From Clostridiales bacterium (GTDB lineage: Bacteria > Bacillota > Clostridia > Christensenellales > Borkfalkiaceae): a DNA stretch of 64,000 bases. The DNA is taken from NCBI GenBank assembly GCA_015069295.1, contig SVIW01000001.1, forward strand, positions 225,503-289,502, read 5' to 3'. Position numbers and translations under genes: made by a program. This document shows positions 8,170 through 16,783 of the stretch, piece after piece. Within the stretch, counting starts at the first letter, position 1. Each line of letters begins with the position of its first letter. The notes below the pieces were generated by a model. That model did no database searches. It worked only from the letters and a program-made list of their open reading frames with translations, and was not told the origin of the DNA.

Positions 8170-10559
8170 ACTTCTTCCTCCTTCTTTCTCGCAAGCAACG
8201 CGGTAAGCCCTATCAAAGTAACCGCCCCCATTGCACCAATGCCAAGATAGGACGAACACCCCTCTTCCTTTTCTTCCGTAGGGGTTTTTACGATATCTTC
8301 TTTTACCGTAAAGCTAAAGGTTTTATCGCCGTCATACGTAATCGTATACGTCTTTTTGCCGTCTTTTTCTTTGCAGTCAATCTTATAGCCTTGCGCGCCT
8401 ACTACGGCGACACTTGCCTTAGATACAGCCGTCTGTACGACGATTTCCTGACCGTCTTTTACTTCGCAGCCGTCAAAGTAAACGTGCAACGCATTGCCAA
8501 GAATTTGTTCGTAGAATACGCCGCCTTTCATTTCAAAGGTTTGCGTTTTTTCCACTCTTCTGCCCGTCATAAACTTCAACCCCGAAAGGACCTCTATCGT
8601 GATCCCTTCGCCTTCCATTGCAAAATCGTAAAGACGGTTATAGGTTCCTTTGGACGCCGATTCGATACAAATATCCAACCTGTTCATCTCTAAGGCTCTA
8701 CCGTAATGCACCTGAATATTCGTAAGCGCTCTTGCGTCAAGCGCGTGCCACTCACCGACCGTAAAGCCGTTAAGGCGAATATTGTCAAGCAGCGAAGATT
8801 TATAACCGCCTGCAATAAAGATTTCCGCGCTGCCTTCATCGTAATGGATTATGTCTTTTACGTCCTCGTCTGCTCTCCAATCCTCTCTTTCACAAGCGTG
8901 GTTATACCCCGAAGCCGTTATGGGGGTATTAAAGTAGACGACAAACTCCAAATTCCCCGTTTCTTCTACGTAATTAAACAAGACTCTTTCGACTTCAACA
9001 CTCTTATATTCTTTTATAAGCTCGCTATCCAACAAATTTTCCCCTGTGTATAAATGGCAGGTATAGGATTTTTCTAAAATCTCGCCGTTCGGGAAAGCCA
9101 AGCCTTCCAAAACGCTCATATTGTTGCCGGTAAAATTGTATTGAGGATTTTTAATCTGCGCCGCACCCGTATACGATTTAGGAATCGAAACGTTGATTTG
9201 ATAAATCCCTCTCGAGGGGTACCACTGCGCAACCACGTCTTTGTTTTCCGCAAGAAGTTTGGACAAGGGATAGCCGTTTATCTCTACCTTCGAGGTATCC
9301 AATTCCGCATTTTCAATAGGACCGAATTTATTAAAACGGAAGGTGAGGTCGTACACGTCGCCGTTTTCCACGACCATAAAGGAATCCTCGCTGACCAAAT
9401 CCCCGCCCTCTTCGTATTCGAGGTTAAAGGAAACGAAGAAGAACGTATCTCTGATAATTTCCCCGTTTGGGTCGTATAAAATTTCGCCGTCCCTATACTG
9501 GGGCTGACAATCGTCTACAAACTTAAATACGATGGCATCGACGAGGTTGTCATCGCCCACGTACAACGCCGTGTTTAATTGAAGATAGGTAAATTTCCCC
9601 CCGCCGACGGTAAACGCTTCTAAAGCAGAGCCCAACGACTCTTCCGTAATCGAATCGGCGTTATACGTCAAAACGTCGATTTGATGATTGATATACACCC
9701 GCAAGTTCAAACGGTTAAATTCGTCGGGGTTGATGGGATTGACAAAGTTTAACACCATCAAATTACCCGCTTCGGTATTCGAAACGGAAACGAGCGCCGT
9801 ATTGCCTTCTAATTTCTCGCCCTGTATTTCGTGTTCCGCAAAGAAATTCGTATGCGAGTTCAAAGAAACCGCCGTATGCCCTTTATACGAAGTTTGCAAG
9901 AAACGATTGAAATAATCTTTACTGCCGTTATATTCAACGCCCTCTTCATAGCCGCCGAAATATTCCCGCCAAGCGCCGCTACGCTTTTCAAACTTCGCGT
10001 CCTCTTGGATTTCGATACAGGAAAATTCTCCCGTGCCCAAATACGAATATTCGATTGTGGGCAACTGGCATCCCGCCTTAATTTCAATCACTTCAATCGA
10101 AGATAAAACGTTGGGGTCAAAATCCAAGGAAATCGTATTGACGCGCTGTCTTTTGTTTGCAATTACCTTATAATCATGCGTTTTTGAAAACTCGGCAAGC
10201 GTTTCCCCGTCTACGTAAATATAGTCTTCGAGATTATATTCGCTAAGATTTTGATCAAGGGGAATATTGCACAAATTATTCGCGGAAAAATCAACGTTCG
10301 TGCGATCGGTAACCTCTTCGGCATTCAACCAATTCTTATTTTTGTTCCAATCTTCCGTCGTCATATACGGATTACCGCTTAAACACATAACGAAAGAATT
10401 GCCGTTATCCAAGCCCTCGTTGTTGATTTCCGTAACGGTTGCGCTGTGTTCAGCCGTAGCCTCTACGTCCGCAGAAACGTTCGCCGATTGCAAACAAACC
10501 GCCGACATCGCACAAATCCCCGCCGAAATTCCCAATATCCACTTAAGCACCGATTTCAA
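8166..10559 (-). CDS. Large secreted surface protein with C-terminal sorting-like tail
   Basis: This is a 797-aa protein with a TTG start, chosen because AAGGAGGAG sits 6 nt upstream. It has a signal peptide (MKSVLKWILGISAGICAMSA..., cleavage near VSA/DVE). The body is beta-rich, with several modules of the type IYVDGETLAEF ... EVIEIKAGCQLP ... QEDAKFEKR, like those in the secreted proteins at 1, 40322 and 52351. The C-terminus is EEKEEGCSS, then about 20 hydrophobic residues, then ARKKEEEV: a Cys-containing tail shared with three other proteins in the window. No known enzymatic motif is seen. Its place in the operon suggests glycan binding or presentation at the surface, which is an inference. 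Confidence 0.7.
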   Translation of the reverse strand: MKSVLKWILGISAGICAMSAVCLQSANVSADVEATAEHSATVTEINNEGLDNGNSFVMCLSGNPYMTTEDWNKNKNWLNAEEVTDRTNVDFSANNLCNIPLDQNLSEYNLEDYIYVDGETLAEFSKTHDYKVIANKRQRVNTISLDFDPNVLSSIEVIEIKAGCQLPTIEYSYLGTGEFSCIEIQEDAKFEKRSGAWREYFGGYEEGVEYNGSKDYFNRFLQTSYKGHTAVSLNSHTNFFAEHEIQGEKLEGNTALVSVSNTEAGNLMVLNFVNPINPDEFNRLNLRVYINHQIDVLTYNADSITEESLGSALEAFTVGGGKFTYLQLNTALYVGDDNLVDAIVFKFVDDCQPQYRDGEILYDPNGEIIRDTFFFVSFNLEYEEGGDLVSEDSFMVVENGDVYDLTFRFNKFGPIENAELDTSKVEINGYPLSKLLAENKDVVAQWYPSRGIYQINVSIPKSYTGAAQIKNPQYNFTGNNMSVLEGLAFPNGEILEKSYTCHLYTGENLLDSELIKEYKSVEVERVLFNYVEETGNLEFVVYFNTPITASGYNHACEREDWRADEDVKDIIHYDEGSAEIFIAGGYKSSLLDNIRLNGFTVGEWHALDARALTNIQVHYGRALEMNRLDICIESASKGTYNRLYDFAMEGEGITIEVLSGLKFMTGRRVEKTQTFEMKGGVFYEQILGNALHVYFDGCEVKDGQEIVVQTAVSKASVAVVGAQGYKIDCKEKDGKKTYTITYDGDKTFSFTVKEDIVKTPTEEKEEGCSSYLGIGAMGAVTLIGLTALLARKKEEEV

Positions 10560-10586
10560 CTGTTTCTCCTCCTTATTTTTTTTCTT

Positions 10587-11879
10587 TTAATTTCTATACT
10601 CTTTTATTTCGATAAGCTTTCCGCCCTCCAATCTCGACTGCTCTGCGGCCAACGCCATATAATGGCTTTCAATCGAACCCTCGATTGACGATCTCGCGTT
10701 TAACTTATCCGTAAAATAAATACTATACAAATAGTCGAACATGCGCCAATCGCTGCCGCCGTGTCCGCCTGCGCCTTGTCCACCCAAGTCGTCCACCAGT
10801 TCGCTAATCTTCCAAACCTTCGGCGCTTCCATAAAGCGACGAAGAATTATCTTGTCTTCGATTTCGTACAATTCCAATTCCCCTTCCGTGCCAAAGAAGC
10901 GGAAATCACGACCGCCGCGCGCGGTGAACCCTTCCATTTTCAAGGTTGCCGTTACGCCGTTTTCAAATTGCATAATCGTCGTTTGATTATCCACGACGTT
11001 GTTATCGCAGGCAAATACGCATTTTCCGTAGTTCGTTTCGCGAAGAGATTTTTCTAACGCCTCTTCCGTAATCGGCAAAGTATCCGTAATCAAATTGTAC
11101 GGGAAGGTATCTACTTTTCCGCCCCCGAGCCAGCCGTCGATATAAATTCTGTACGCGCTGTATTTGCAATCCATCTTGTACTTGCAATCGAGGCATCTGT
11201 CCGCCGCCCCTTCGGGTTTATTTTCCGCCTTGAAATAGGAAAGCGCACCCATGGACGAAACGGAGCGGCAACGGCTGTCAATAAAATACTGTATCAAATC
11301 AAGGTCATGACAGCATTTTTGCATAATCATCGGCGTCGTTTGTTCACGATTGCGCCAATTTCCGCGCACGAAGGAATGCGCTTGATGCCAAAAGCATACG
11401 TTTTCCGTCTGATCCATTGAAATCAAACGCCCAATTGCACCGCTATCTAACAGGGATTTTAATTTACTGATCATAACGTTATAACGAAGCACGTGGCAAA
11501 CGAGCACCATTCTACCCGTTTCTTTCGCTTTTTTCGCAAGCATTCTCAATTCGTTTACGTCGTCGGAAATAGGCTTTTCCAACACAAGGTCATACCCCAA
11601 ATCCAACGCTTTCATTGCTTGGCGAACGTGCATACGATCCATCGTCGCAATCAACAATACGTCGCTGCGCTTTTTCTCGAAAAACACTTCTTCGTCCATA
11701 AAACGATTCTCCTCGGCTACCGAAAAAATCTTTCCGTATTTCTCCAAACGAACTTCGCTGACGTCGCAAAGGCTGACGATTTCAAATTTGTCTTTCGAGT
11801 CGGATATGTATCGTCCATACGCTTCCGCGCCACGCGCCCCTACCCCGATTATTGAAATAGTAATTATCTTCTTTTCCAT
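10587..11879 (-). CDS. Gfo/Idh/MocA family oxidoreductase
   Basis: This 430-aa NAD(P)-dependent oxidoreductase starts at the ATG at 11879 (AGGAGA upstream); the longer frame to 11951 overlaps the preceding gene and is rejected. It has an N-terminal Rossmann fold (ISIIGVGARGAEAYG), the family EKP motif (LVLEKPISDD) with the catalytic-type lysine, and a CCHDLDL segment near the active site. A C-x2-C-x5-C cluster (CLDCKYKMDC) may bind metal or be structural. It is paralogous to the C-terminal part of the fusion at 61817-63958, sharing the EKP, HVLRY, CCHDLDL and Cys-cluster segments. It probably oxidises or epimerises a sugar released by the operon; the substrate is not known. Confidence 0.88.
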   Translation of the reverse strand: MEKKIITISIIGVGARGAEAYGRYISDSKDKFEIVSLCDVSEVRLEKYGKIFSVAEENRFMDEEVFFEKKRSDVLLIATMDRMHVRQAMKALDLGYDLVLEKPISDDVNELRMLAKKAKETGRMVLVCHVLRYNVMISKLKSLLDSGAIGRLISMDQTENVCFWHQAHSFVRGNWRNREQTTPMIMQKCCHDLDLIQYFIDSRCRSVSSMGALSYFKAENKPEGAADRCLDCKYKMDCKYSAYRIYIDGWLGGGKVDTFPYNLITDTLPITEEALEKSLRETNYGKCVFACDNNVVDNQTTIMQFENGVTATLKMEGFTARGGRDFRFFGTEGELELYEIEDKIILRRFMEAPKVWKISELVDDLGGQGAGGHGGSDWRMFDYLYSIYFTDKLNARSSIEGSIESHYMALAAEQSRLEGGKLIEIKEYRN

Positions 11880-11893
11880 ACTTATCTCCTGCG

Positions 11894-13954
11894 TTATAAT
11901 TCTATCTTCACCACCGAGAAAGGGTCGAGCGTTATCGTTTTCTCCCCGCACTCGATTGTTTTAGGTTCTTTGTTGTAATTGACAAAAATCTGCATCTTCC
12001 TGCCGTCTAATTCGTACGCGGCAGTCAAAACTTCTTCCGCCGTATACGACCGAGCGTACAAATCGTTGCGATAGGTTATCTCGCCTGTCGTATACCTAGT
12101 CGTCTTTACTCGATTCCCAAAGCACATTATATCGCGATTTTCCATATAAAAATCACGCAGATTCTTCAAGAACGTTAGTACGTCCTCTTCCACGGGCAAG
12201 TCCCCCAAATCTCTTTGACCCCAATAGGATTGAATGTATCCTTTGGGATTTAACACCAAGGTTGGCATATCCCCTGCCGCAAACGAATACGCTACTCGAT
12301 ACAAATAACTAGCGGCAGGCAAAAGGTTGCAAACTTGATTGCCCATAAAGTTGTGCACGAATTCGTGATAGAGGTACGAGTATAAGGGTACCGCTTTGCC
12401 GATAAAGTGCGTCAATTCAAAACGGTTGTCCGAGAAGAGCAGGTTTTGAATAAACGGCTCGCTTGCAGCAGATTCACAACCCAACAAGGTCTTTTCGGCT
12501 TTAGCGTTCCAGTCGTCCAACAGAGCTTTCATTTCCGTCGTCATCCAATCCCCAACGCAAGGCGGATGATTATGTTCGTTCGAATAACAGAACAACTGGC
12601 TGCCGCCGTGGTTTTGGTCTAAGATTTGCACGTAATCGAGTTTTTTATCGAATAACGGCTGATACGCTTCGTCCAAAATCTCTCTGCCCTTGTCCGAAGC
12701 AACGCAAATATCGTAGCCGCTTCTCTGTCCCTCGCATACCGTGCTGCGGAGAACTTTCCCGTCTCGCCCTGCGCAAAACGCTCTGAAAATTTCTTTGTCT
12801 TTGAGTATTTCCTTGCAATCGTACGAAGGTAAAACGTTGCTTTGTTCCGTAAACGAAAATCCCGAACAGTACACCCCAAGCAAATGCCCCTTTTCTTTTA
12901 AGGCGTGGAAAAGCTTGTCAAATTCCTCTTCGCCTCCAAAGGGAGGAAAAACGTAGGGAGGAGCCCAAGGCGCCGTACCTTCCCAGTGCATTAAAAGCAC
13001 CATAATTCTCGCGCCCGTCGCCTTAGAAAATTTATCGACGTAGGGCAAAATATTGATATAGGGAAACAGCTCGTTCTCCGTCATTTCGTCCATATCGTGA
13101 TACCCTCTTACGGGGTAGGTCAAAATGATAGGAAAATCGGTATACCAGTCAGGCAATTTATCGTTATTCTTTACTTTTTTCAGCCCTTTGGGTAAGTGCT
13201 CGTAAAACCAGTTTTTATAAATCTCCGCGCCGTCCTGCCAATCGCCCTCAAAAAAGCGGTAAACCATATCGAAGTCGGTCGAAAAATCTTCGCCGTAGCT
13301 TTTGCCCGAATACAAACGGATTTCCGTTTGTATATTTTTCGCCTCGTCAATGGCGTAATAATCGATTTCCTTAGGTCCGCGCAATTCGTCGTGCGCCCCG
13401 ATATACAATCCGCCGTTTCCGCAAAGATACGCCATAAATTGCGAACAGAGCATACCAGGGAACAGTCCACAGCAAGTAACCGTGGGATATTTCGGTTCTA
13501 AATGTTTCAAATGCGAAGTCGAACGTAAATCGTCGTTTTCTACAAGCGCACCCTCGTTATACGGGAAAAGCATACGCCCAATACCGCCGTTTTTGATAAA
13601 CGGCTTCAAAATTAACGGCAAAGGCTCGATATGTTCAACGATTTTATCCGTAGCGTTTTTCACGGAAAAACGGACATTGATTCCGTTTTTTTCTTCAAAA
13701 ACAAACACGGTCACCGCAACGTCTTCTAAAAAACCCGAATAGGTAGCGGTCGTCCCCTTTGCTCCCTCGTTTACCTGCACCTTGCGCGCATCACGCGAAA
13801 ACAAATCGATGGTTTTCCCCGTTTTATCCGTCAAACGCAAAGAAAAAATATCGGTGGGTTTTGCCCCAATTTCCCTTCCGTCAAACACGACGGAAGAAAT
13901 CAAACCTTTTTGGAAATCAAAACCAATTCCTTGTCTATTCTTTTCCAAAGCCAT
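11894..13954 (-). CDS. DUF6259-type glycoside hydrolase-like protein
   Basis: This 686-aa protein is the first gene of the operon. I chose the ATG at 13954 over 13972 because AAGGAG lies 8 nt upstream. No signal peptide is visible, so it is probably cytoplasmic. Residues ~1-220 form a beta-sandwich (FDGREIGAKPTDIFSLRL), ~250-560 look like a TIM barrel (RIMVLLMHWEGTAPWAPPY, LDYVQILDQNHGG, LLGCESAASEPF), and a C-terminal beta domain follows. This arrangement matches the DUF6259 group related to retaining alpha-glycosidase superfamilies. Acidic residues in LDQNHGG and GCESAASE are candidate catalytic positions, but this is unproven. The assignment rests on recalled family patterns. Confidence 0.7.
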   Translation of the reverse strand: MALEKNRQGIGFDFQKGLISSVVFDGREIGAKPTDIFSLRLTDKTGKTIDLFSRDARKVQVNEGAKGTTATYSGFLEDVAVTVFVFEEKNGINVRFSVKNATDKIVEHIEPLPLILKPFIKNGGIGRMLFPYNEGALVENDDLRSTSHLKHLEPKYPTVTCCGLFPGMLCSQFMAYLCGNGGLYIGAHDELRGPKEIDYYAIDEAKNIQTEIRLYSGKSYGEDFSTDFDMVYRFFEGDWQDGAEIYKNWFYEHLPKGLKKVKNNDKLPDWYTDFPIILTYPVRGYHDMDEMTENELFPYINILPYVDKFSKATGARIMVLLMHWEGTAPWAPPYVFPPFGGEEEFDKLFHALKEKGHLLGVYCSGFSFTEQSNVLPSYDCKEILKDKEIFRAFCAGRDGKVLRSTVCEGQRSGYDICVASDKGREILDEAYQPLFDKKLDYVQILDQNHGGSQLFCYSNEHNHPPCVGDWMTTEMKALLDDWNAKAEKTLLGCESAASEPFIQNLLFSDNRFELTHFIGKAVPLYSYLYHEFVHNFMGNQVCNLLPAASYLYRVAYSFAAGDMPTLVLNPKGYIQSYWGQRDLGDLPVEEDVLTFLKNLRDFYMENRDIMCFGNRVKTTRYTTGEITYRNDLYARSYTAEEVLTAAYELDGRKMQIFVNYNKEPKTIECGEKTITLDPFSVVKIEL

Positions 13955-13990
13955 AACGTCACTCCTTGTCATCGCAAAATCAAATACTAT

Positions 13991-14033
13991 CCTTTGTTAG
14001 TTGCGGGCAACTAACAAAGGGGCTAGCCCCTTT
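13991..14033 (-). promoter_or_regulatory. Leader hairpin plus CTAG-centred palindrome
   Basis: In the 5' leader of the operon, a perfect 13-bp hairpin (13991-14003 with 14008-14020, loop CGGG) directly adjoins the palindrome AAAGGGGCTAGCCCCTTT (14016-14033). The two cannot both form fully because they share bases. No U-run follows, so it is not a simple terminator. The same layout occurs in the leader at 45276-45309. It could affect mRNA stability or bind a regulator. Confidence 0.6.
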
Positions 14034-14084
14034 CCATTTTTGAAACAGCATACACCCTGCCATTTTTTATTGATTACACTACAA

Positions 14085-14113
14085 ATTTTACTATATTTGT
14101 TTTTCTCAGTCAA
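14085..14113 (-). promoter_or_regulatory. Sigma-A promoter of the glycan operon
   Basis: On the minus strand TTGACT (14108-14113) and TAAAAT (14085-14090) are separated by 17 bp. The predicted transcript begins near 14078, giving a leader of about 120 nt before the ATG at 13954. The ACTGGT motif lies 12 bp upstream of the -35 box. Confidence 0.75.
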
Positions 14114-14125
14114 CACTTGCGCAGA

Positions 14126-14143
14126 AAAACTGGTTTAACTGGT
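14126..14143. promoter_or_regulatory. ACTGGT direct-repeat operator, copy 1
   Basis: The sequence reads AAAACTGGTTTAACTGGT: two AACTGGT half-sites on a 9-bp period. It is 12 bp upstream of the operon's -35 box. Two further copies lie at 14237-14254 and 16747-16764, all by promoters and none found inside genes. Binding by the adjacent GntR/LacI-type regulator is inferred from position. Confidence 0.65.
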
Positions 14144-14236
14144 ACAAATATAGTTGGTAAATTTGGAAAATTTTTATATTAAATTTCTATTACACATTAT
14201 ATATAAACGAATATAAAAAGAAAAACGTAAAGGGTG

Positions 14237-14254
14237 AAAACTGGTACAACTGGT
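14237..14254. promoter_or_regulatory. ACTGGT direct-repeat operator, copy 2
   Basis: The sequence reads AAAACTGGTACAACTGGT, 22 bp upstream of the -35 box of the regulator gene. Together with copy 1 it brackets the divergent intergenic region, which would suit autoregulation and control of the operon, possibly with looping between the sites (about 110 bp apart). Confidence 0.65.
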
Positions 14255-14276
14255 TCAATTATCACGATAAAAAGAA

Positions 14277-14305
14277 TTGACAAACGTACGCACATCCACT
14301 ATAAT
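14277..14305 (+). promoter_or_regulatory. Consensus promoter of the GntR/LacI-type regulator
   Basis: TTGACA (14277-14282) and TATAAT (14300-14305) are separated by exactly 17 bp, a perfect sigma-A consensus. The predicted start near 14312 leaves a short leader that holds AAAGGAGGAAGG before the ATG at 14330. Confidence 0.88.
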
Positions 14306-14329
14306 ACTAATAAACAAAGGAGGAAGGTT

Positions 14330-15430
14330 ATGAGTGCAGCAAGCCCACAAAAGCAAATCACGAATTTTTTAATGGAAATCATAAAACAAGCTTCTTTTGA
14401 AGCAAATTATAAGATGCCCAGCGAACGAATGTTAGCGACCAAGTTTGCGACCAGTCGGCGTTCTATCCGTTTGGCGTATCAAAAACTAATCGACCAAGGA
14501 TTGCTTGTCAATATCCACGGCAAGGGGTATTTTACCACCGAAAAAACCAAAACCTCTATCGCGACGGATTTGCGTTCCAAAAAGAAAATTTATTTTATCG
14601 TACCCGCCATTCGTACCAGCTTTGCGCAAGACATACTCTACGGCATCACCGATTTTTGCGACGAGCATATGCTGGACGTTTCGATAAAATTATCCAAAAG
14701 CAACCCAGCAAAAGAGGCACAGTACATTCACTCGGCGTTTTCCTCGGACGTTAAGGGCGTTATCCTTTTCCCAACGGACAACGAACTCGTTAACCACGAA
14801 TTGTTGCAGTTGTCTGCAAAACGTTACCCCATCGCCATTATCGACAGATACTTTAAAAACATCAACTCCTCTTTCGTTTCCACGGACAACTATAACGCTA
14901 TGATTGAAGCGGTAAAATTTTTACACGCCAAAAAGTACAAACGTCTCCTTTATTTAACCTCCCCCTCGTCGCTTGCAACGTCGGTAGAAGAACGTTTGAA
15001 CGGATACCTGGCTGGCATCTCCAAGTATTTCGGTCAAAAAGACAAGCAAAGCGTTTTAACCTCGAAAATGTTTAGTTCGCAAGAAATTTACAACGACGTA
15101 ACCGCCTATTTGAAGGCAAATCCCGAAACGGAAGTTATCATTACCAACGGTTCGCGAACGATTACCGACGCCGTTATTTCGGCTGCGAACGCCCTAAATC
15201 TTTCCATTCCCAAAGACATAAAATTGATGCTTTTTGATAACGATTTTTCCTCTACGGAAGCCAAACTTATCCGTCCCTACGTTATCCAGCAAGACGCTTA
15301 TCAAATCGGGTATCGCTCGGCGGCAACTTTGTATAATCAGCTCTACGGCGATTTACACACGGAAATCATTCGACTGCCTGTCAAAATCTTAGATTTTACC
15401 GAAGAAATACCACAAAAAATTCGCCAATAA
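14330..15430 (+). CDS. GntR-type HTH regulator with LacI/PBP1 sugar-sensing domain
   Basis: This 366-aa transcription factor starts at the ATG at 14330, preceded by AAAGGAGGAAGG; the longer upstream frame crosses the promoter and is rejected. Residues ~8-70 form a GntR winged helix (KMPSERMLATKFATSRRSIR, then LLVNIHGKGYF). Residues ~80-360 form a periplasmic-binding-protein-like effector domain (IYFIVPAIRTSFAQDILYG, VKGVILFPTD, VSTDNYNAM). This is the AraR-like architecture, in which a sugar ligand releases DNA. It is divergent from the glycan operon, and ACTGGT motifs flank its own and the operon's promoter. The likely role is local control of the locus; the effector is probably a sugar from the locus glycan. 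Confidence 0.9.
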   Translation: MSAASPQKQITNFLMEIIKQASFEANYKMPSERMLATKFATSRRSIRLAYQKLIDQGLLVNIHGKGYFTTEKTKTSIATDLRSKKKIYFIVPAIRTSFAQDILYGITDFCDEHMLDVSIKLSKSNPAKEAQYIHSAFSSDVKGVILFPTDNELVNHELLQLSAKRYPIAIIDRYFKNINSSFVSTDNYNAMIEAVKFLHAKKYKRLLYLTSPSSLATSVEERLNGYLAGISKYFGQKDKQSVLTSKMFSSQEIYNDVTAYLKANPETEVIITNGSRTITDAVISAANALNLSIPKDIKLMLFDNDFSSTEAKLIRPYVIQQDAYQIGYRSAATLYNQLYGDLHTEIIRLPVKILDFTEEIPQKIRQ

Positions 15431-15447
15431 ATTTCTTTGAAAAGAAA

Positions 15448-15492
15448 AAAAAAGAAAAAGACGCATACACGTCCGCGTCTTTTTCTTTTTTT
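15448..15492. terminator. Bidirectional terminator between regulator and phosphatase genes
   Basis: A long stem, AAAAAGAAAAAGACGC pairing with GCGTCTTTTTCTTTTT across a loop of about 10 nt, has a U-run on both strands. The flanking genes converge on it. Confidence 0.85.
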
Positions 15493-15548
15493 ATATTGAT
15501 TTATTGCGATTCTTTTAATATCGTAAATTTTGTCATTTTTTACAAAAT

Positions 15549-16679
15549 CTACGTTTCCAACATTATCGCACAGATACTCTCGATTTCCGTTTGCGTTACC
15601 CCAATTGTCAACATATAATTTTCCGTCTTTTCTGCCAAGGTTTCCCCTTCGTACGTCTTTAATTTTGCCAAAAACTGTCTAAACGCCGCACCGTAACCCT
15701 CCTCGCCTTCTTCCAAATGACTGCGAATCCCCCATTTTGAAAAGCTGGTAAACTCGAAATCTTGTATCAGCAATTCTTCGGGTACGCCAAGTAGCGCGTT
15801 GACGAGGAAGATAACCGTACCCGTACGGTCAGCCCCCGCCGTGCAATGCACGTACATAGGATAATTTTCTTCGTTTGCCATCATCGAAAAGACTTCTTTA
15901 TAATTTTCCGTCAAGCTAAACGCGCCCATATACCCCGTTATCATCACATATTTCAACTCCGCTCCCGGAATGGGACTTTCTTTCTTATACCCAGACTCTT
16001 CGCCGTAACCGCGGATATCCAAATCCGTTTTGATTCCAAACGGCTCCAATTCTTTCTTCGTTGCCTCTCTAAGATAACCGGGTATTTCGCTGCCACGCAG
16101 CATCAATCCCTGCCTTGTCTTTTTCCCGCTCTCCGTTACGTAGCCGCCCACGTCGCGAGTGTTATAGATATCCTCAAATTGCAAGGTACGGGGTCCGATC
16201 GCTGTCGTCTTAAAACTTTCTTCTTTCGTTATACTCCCGCCGTTTTCCGTCGTAACGGTAACCGACCAATCGTATTTCGTATCCTTGTACAAATTAAATA
16301 GTTCATACTCTCGGATTCGTTCCCCCAACACCACTTCCGTCTTTTCCTCTTTGCTACAACCGCTTTCGCCATAGCAAAGAATAAACCCCGTCGCATCCGA
16401 AGCGTTGTATTCCCAGGACAAAACGATTCCTTGCGCTTGATTCTCCGTTTCGAAATAATAGTCTGCAACGTCCGTACCGTACGGCTGCAATAACCACTCT
16501 TTTATGCGGTCTTGATAAGGATATACTTCGCCGCGCCCCTCGATAATCGTAAGTGTGCCTTGGGGATGCGTCGTAGTGTTTTCGGTGCCGTTTCCCGCCT
16601 CGTTTTCACTCTCACCACACGCAGCAAAAGCGCCGCAAGAAAACGCAAAACAAAGCAAAACGCAAACCAGTTTCTTCAT
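15549..16679 (-). CDS. Secreted lipoprotein tyrosine phosphatase
   Basis: This 376-aa protein starts at the ATG at 16679 (GGAGG upstream) and has a lipoprotein signal ending GAFAACGE. A fibronectin-like beta region (~residues 75-160: ILCYGESGCSK ... YDWSVTVTTENGG) precedes a Y_phosphatase3-type domain. That domain begins with NTRDVGGYVTESGKKTRQGL and has the active-site loop HCTAGADRTGTV, matching HCx5R with nucleophile Cys and Arg. It should dephosphorylate tyrosine or phosphoinositide-like substrates outside the cell. An ACTGGT operator sits next to its promoter, so it may belong to the glycan regulon. The substrate is unknown. Confidence 0.88.
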   Translation of the reverse strand: MKKLVCVLLCFAFSCGAFAACGESENEAGNGTENTTTHPQGTLTIIEGRGEVYPYQDRIKEWLLQPYGTDVADYYFETENQAQGIVLSWEYNASDATGFILCYGESGCSKEEKTEVVLGERIREYELFNLYKDTKYDWSVTVTTENGGSITKEESFKTTAIGPRTLQFEDIYNTRDVGGYVTESGKKTRQGLMLRGSEIPGYLREATKKELEPFGIKTDLDIRGYGEESGYKKESPIPGAELKYVMITGYMGAFSLTENYKEVFSMMANEENYPMYVHCTAGADRTGTVIFLVNALLGVPEELLIQDFEFTSFSKWGIRSHLEEGEEGYGAAFRQFLAKLKTYEGETLAEKTENYMLTIGVTQTEIESICAIMLET

Positions 16680-16703
16680 CGTAGCCTCCAAGTCTTTTTT
16701 TTG

Positions 16704-16732
16704 ATTATATATTGGATTGCTCTTTTTGTCAA
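16704..16732 (-). promoter_or_regulatory. Consensus promoter of the phosphatase gene
   Basis: On the minus strand TTGACA (16727-16732) and TATAAT (16704-16709) are separated by exactly 17 bp. The transcript would begin near 16697, 18 nt before the ATG. The ACTGGT motif is 14 bp upstream of the -35 box. Confidence 0.88.
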
Positions 16733-16746
16733 GACAAAACCATTTA

Positions 16747-16764
16747 AAACTGGTGCAACTGGTT
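16747..16764. promoter_or_regulatory. ACTGGT direct-repeat operator, copy 3
   Basis: The sequence AAAACTGGTGCAACTGGT differs from copy 2 at one base (A to G in the spacer). It lies just upstream of the phosphatase promoter and links that gene to the glycan operon by shared control, if the inferred regulator binds it. Confidence 0.65.
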
Positions 16765-16783
16765 TGTTTAGCGACCCTACTTC

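Noticed and set aside
8170-8259. 30-codon upstream extension of the six-hairpin glycosidase
   Set aside because: It overlaps the preceding coding region and lacks a ribosome site; the ATG at 8169 gives a proper lipoprotein signal and an ATGA overlap.
14234-14329. 32-codon N-terminal extension of the GntR/LacI-type regulator
   Set aside because: It covers an operator and the perfect consensus promoter; the ATG at 14330 has a strong ribosome site.
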